From NCBI GenBank assembly GCA_031282935.1, contig JAITCS010000085.1, positions 1-7,270 of the forward strand: a DNA stretch of 7,270 bases, read 5' to 3'. Under the pieces are notes generated by a model, which was not told the DNA's origin, searched no databases, and saw only the letters and a list, made by a program, of their open reading frames with translations. The stretch's first letter is position 1. Every line of letters starts with the position of its first letter. A program made the translations under genes and the position numbers. Source of the stretch: Cellulomonadaceae bacterium (GTDB lineage: Bacteria > Actinomycetota > Actinomycetes > Actinomycetales > Cellulomonadaceae). Shown here in pieces: positions 5,778 to 7,270 of this stretch.

Positions 5778-6683
5778 TTAGTTTGGCTCTTCGTCGGCGG
5801 CTGCCGCTGCCGCGAAATCCTCGCCATCGGCAGGCTCGGTGCCCTGCGGGATTTCCAAGTTGGCGTAATAGTTTAAGATTTCCCGAGTTTCTGGCAAATA
5901 GTGCCCGCCAAACAACACCGCATGAACGGCAATCGGATATAATTGATGCAATTTTATGCGCCCCTCCCAGCCGTCAGCAAGCGGGTTCACGCTTTCATAA
6001 CCGGCCATGATTTCGGCCAAATGGGGGGCGCCGAATAACCGCAACATTGCCAAATCGGTTTCCCGATGTCCGCCATGCGCGGCCGGATCAATAAGCACCA
6101 CCTCGCACAAGTGATCCTTACCGAACGACCACATAATGTTGCCATTCCATAAGTCCCCGTGCAATCGTGAAGGCACATCGTCTAAAGAAGCGCCCGCCAA
6201 TTCCGGTAAGCGAGCGGCCACCTTATCAAACAAAGCCACATCGTCATTAGTGAAAACGCCCCGATCGTGGCCCTGCTGCGCAATTACCTTAAGCCTGGCA
6301 TCCCCATAAAAAGAAGGCCAATCGTGCCAATGCCCGCCCTCCATCGGAATAGGCGAATCGAGCGGCCCAAAAAAGCCGTGATCCGACAACGGGTTTCCGC
6401 CGTCTGCGTTCAATCCCGGCGGCAACGAACCCCAAGCCGGAGCGCCCGCGTTGTGCATGTTCGCCAATTTCGCGCCGAAACTGAAAGCCGCGTCGCCAAT
6501 GGAATGAACCGATGGGATGAACTCCAAATCCAAATGGTCCGGCCCGAAATCCAACACCTGCGCCACGCGCGGGCCACCCACCGCAGCGTCCAGCCAGTGC
6601 AGCCCGGCGGCTTCACAGGCGAAAAAACCGGGCGGGGTGGCGGGGTGGAAACCCTCACGAGACTTTTGATACACGCCATGCAT
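5778..6683 (-). CDS. Fructosamine kinase family protein (protein deglycation; aminoglycoside-phosphotransferase fold)
   Basis: Family members phosphorylate ketosamines on glycated lysines or amines at the sugar C3 hydroxyl, so the adduct falls off and the amine is restored; bacterial substrates are poorly defined. This 301-aa protein starts MHGVYQKSREGF and has the N-lobe signature PPGFFACEAAGLHWL (17-31). The DWPSFYGDARL segment (121-131) is typical of the family. The catalytic loop is LHGDLWNGN (174-182, D177 as base) and the metal/ATP segment is IDPAAHGGHRETDLAML (198-214, D199). The last 20 or so residues (from GTEPADGED, with a run of Ala and a DEEP end) are an acidic low-complexity tail outside the fold. 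ATG 6683 lies 7 bases after a TAGGGT -10 element, suggesting a leaderless message; the preceding AGGG is at best a weak ribosome binding site. It is the first gene of a likely two-gene unit with map and is divergent from dnaX. Confidence 0.92.
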   Translation of the reverse strand: MHGVYQKSREGFHPATPPGFFACEAAGLHWLDAAVGGPRVAQVLDFGPDHLDLEFIPSVHSIGDAAFSFGAKLANMHNAGAPAWGSLPPGLNADGGNPLSDHGFFGPLDSPIPMEGGHWHDWPSFYGDARLKVIAQQGHDRGVFTNDDVALFDKVAARLPELAGASLDDVPSRLHGDLWNGNIMWSFGKDHLCEVVLIDPAAHGGHRETDLAMLRLFGAPHLAEIMAGYESVNPLADGWEGRIKLHQLYPIAVHAVLFGGHYLPETREILNYYANLEIPQGTEPADGEDFAAAAAADEEPN

Positions 6684-6690
6684 AGGCCAA

Positions 6691-6696
6691 ACCCTA
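6691..6696 (-). promoter_or_regulatory. Putative -10 element (TAGGGT) of the fructosamine kinase-map unit, leaderless type
   Basis: On the - strand TAGGGT fits TANNNT and ends 7 bases before ATG 6683, so transcription would start at or beside the ATG. No recognisable -35 is seen. Confidence 0.4.
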
Positions 6697-6792
6697 ATGG
6701 GCGGCGACGCCTGAACGCGGAACGGCGTGGAGTTTTGCGCACATTAATGGCAACAACCGAGCCGTCTAGGCGTTCTTGTCCGTGGGTAGTTT

Positions 6793-6798
6793 TAGGCT
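6793..6798 (+). promoter_or_regulatory. Putative -10 element (TAGGCT) of dnaX, leaderless type
   Basis: TAGGCT fits TANNNT and ends 6 bases before ATG 6805. A second match, TAGTTT, lies at 6787-6792 and would give a leader of a few bases. No Shine-Dalgarno of normal strength precedes the gene and no -35 box is evident. Confidence 0.4.
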
Positions 6799-6804
6799 TC
6801 GAAC

Positions 6805-7270
6805 ATGAACATGGCACTGTACCGCCGATACCGCCCTGAGTCCTTCGCCGAGGTGATTGGGCAGAGTCAAGTCACGGTGCCGCTCACGGCCGCCTTGCGC
6901 AGCGGCAAGGTGAACCACGCCTATTTATTTTCGGGGCCGCGCGGGTGCGGCAAAACCACTTCGGCACGAATTCTTGCGCGCACCTTGAATTGCGAAAAGA
7001 ATACCGCTGACAATCCCATAGATACCCCATGCGGCCAATGCCCTTCGTGTATTAGTCTATCGCGCAACGGCACGGGATCACTTGACGTTGTCGAGATTGA
7101 CGCCGCCTCACATGGTGGGGTGGATGCTGCCCGTGAACTGCGGGAACGTGCCACTTTCATTCCCAGCCGTGACCATTACAAGATATTTATTATTGACGAA
7201 GCTCACATGGTCACTAAAGAGGGATTCAATGCGCTGCTGAAAGTGGTGGAGGAGCCACCACCGCACATCA
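6805..7270 (+). CDS. dnaX: DNA polymerase III subunit gamma/tau, N-terminal ATPase part (3' end outside window)
   Basis: This is the clamp-loader ATPase that opens and loads the beta sliding clamp and, as tau, couples the polymerase cores to the helicase. The frame is open from ATG 6805 to the right edge, giving 155 residues of a protein normally several hundred long. It begins MNMALYRRYRPESFAEVIGQ, the standard dnaX opening; ATG 6811 is an alternative start two codons later. Walker A is GPRGCGKTT (44-52), and the zinc-binding cysteines are C63, C76, C79 and C82 (LNC...CGQCPSC). VVEIDAASHGGVD is at 95-107, Walker B is IFIIDEAH (127-134), and FNALLKVVEEPPPHI ends the visible part. Everything expected in this region is intact. 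The slippage site and tau-specific part lie beyond the window. It is divergent from the fructosamine kinase gene, with 121 bases between them. Confidence 0.96.
   Translation, partial: MNMALYRRYRPESFAEVIGQSQVTVPLTAALRSGKVNHAYLFSGPRGCGKTTSARILARTLNCEKNTADNPIDTPCGQCPSCISLSRNGTGSLDVVEIDAASHGGVDAARELRERATFIPSRDHYKIFIIDEAHMVTKEGFNALLKVVEEPPPHI

Noticed and set aside
6684..6804. SRP RNA or tRNA-Ser gene near dnaX/serS, as in some actinobacteria
   Set aside because: I found no GGAAGGAAGCAGCC-like SRP core and no GTTCGAATC-type T arm with a matching acceptor stem here or in the other gaps.
6267..6839. 190-aa + strand frame and the 135-aa - strand frame (6410-6817) around the fructosamine kinase/dnaX gap
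   Set aside because: Both are Arg/Pro-rich shadows of the fructosamine kinase and overlap its strongly conserved N-lobe; the + strand one also runs into dnaX.

Overview
The window looks like ordinary chromosome from a moderately GC-rich actinobacterium (Actinomycetota). I infer this from the proteins: a seryl-tRNA synthetase with the motifs and [14 protein letters not shown] ending familiar from actinobacteria, a type I methionine aminopeptidase with the IEPWFL...DGWTLRS insert seen in bifidobacterial and actinomycete enzymes, an actinobacterial-style fructosamine kinase, and an Ig-like repeat of the kind found in actinobacterial surface proteins. GTG and TTG starts appear to be used. The genus cannot be named from this window.

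Layout. Positions 1-785 are the 3' end of a large secreted or surface protein (+), whose start lies outside the window. A 164-aa conserved hypothetical gene (793-1287, +) follows 7 bases later. Both have AT-leaning codon use (six ATA of 19 Ile, and six ATA of 11 Ile) unlike the housekeeping genes, so this left flank may be accessory DNA. A 183-base gap with two stem-loops separates them from a convergent, membrane-anchored diacylglycerol/lipid kinase (1471-2604, -). The kinase is divergent from serS (2696-3961, +); a perfect 14-bp palindrome sits between them. Downstream of serS is a membrane-anchored protein related to trigger-factor/FKBP chaperones but apparently without the FKBP domain (4092-4958, +). 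Its 3' end overlaps by 14 bases the 3' end of map (4945-5745, -). Map is preceded in its transcription unit by a fructosamine kinase (5778-6683, -). That kinase is divergent from dnaX (6805 to the right edge, +), which is cut by the window.

How the genes work together. Most are housekeeping: tRNA charging (serS), N-terminal Met removal (map), repair of glycated protein amines (fructosamine kinase), replication clamp loading (dnaX), lipid phosphorylation and exported-protein folding. They do not form one pathway. The most coherent sequence-level pattern concerns start sites. All four genes that look first in their transcription units (lipid kinase, serS, fructosamine kinase, dnaX) have a TANNNT -10 element ending 6-8 bases before the start codon and no convincing Shine-Dalgarno. 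The two downstream genes (the chaperone-like gene and map) have strong ones. This suggests leaderless mRNAs for the first genes. The most novel protein is the FKBP-less trigger-factor-like membrane protein. I see no CRISPR array, insertion sequence, rRNA, tRNA or recognisable defence system.
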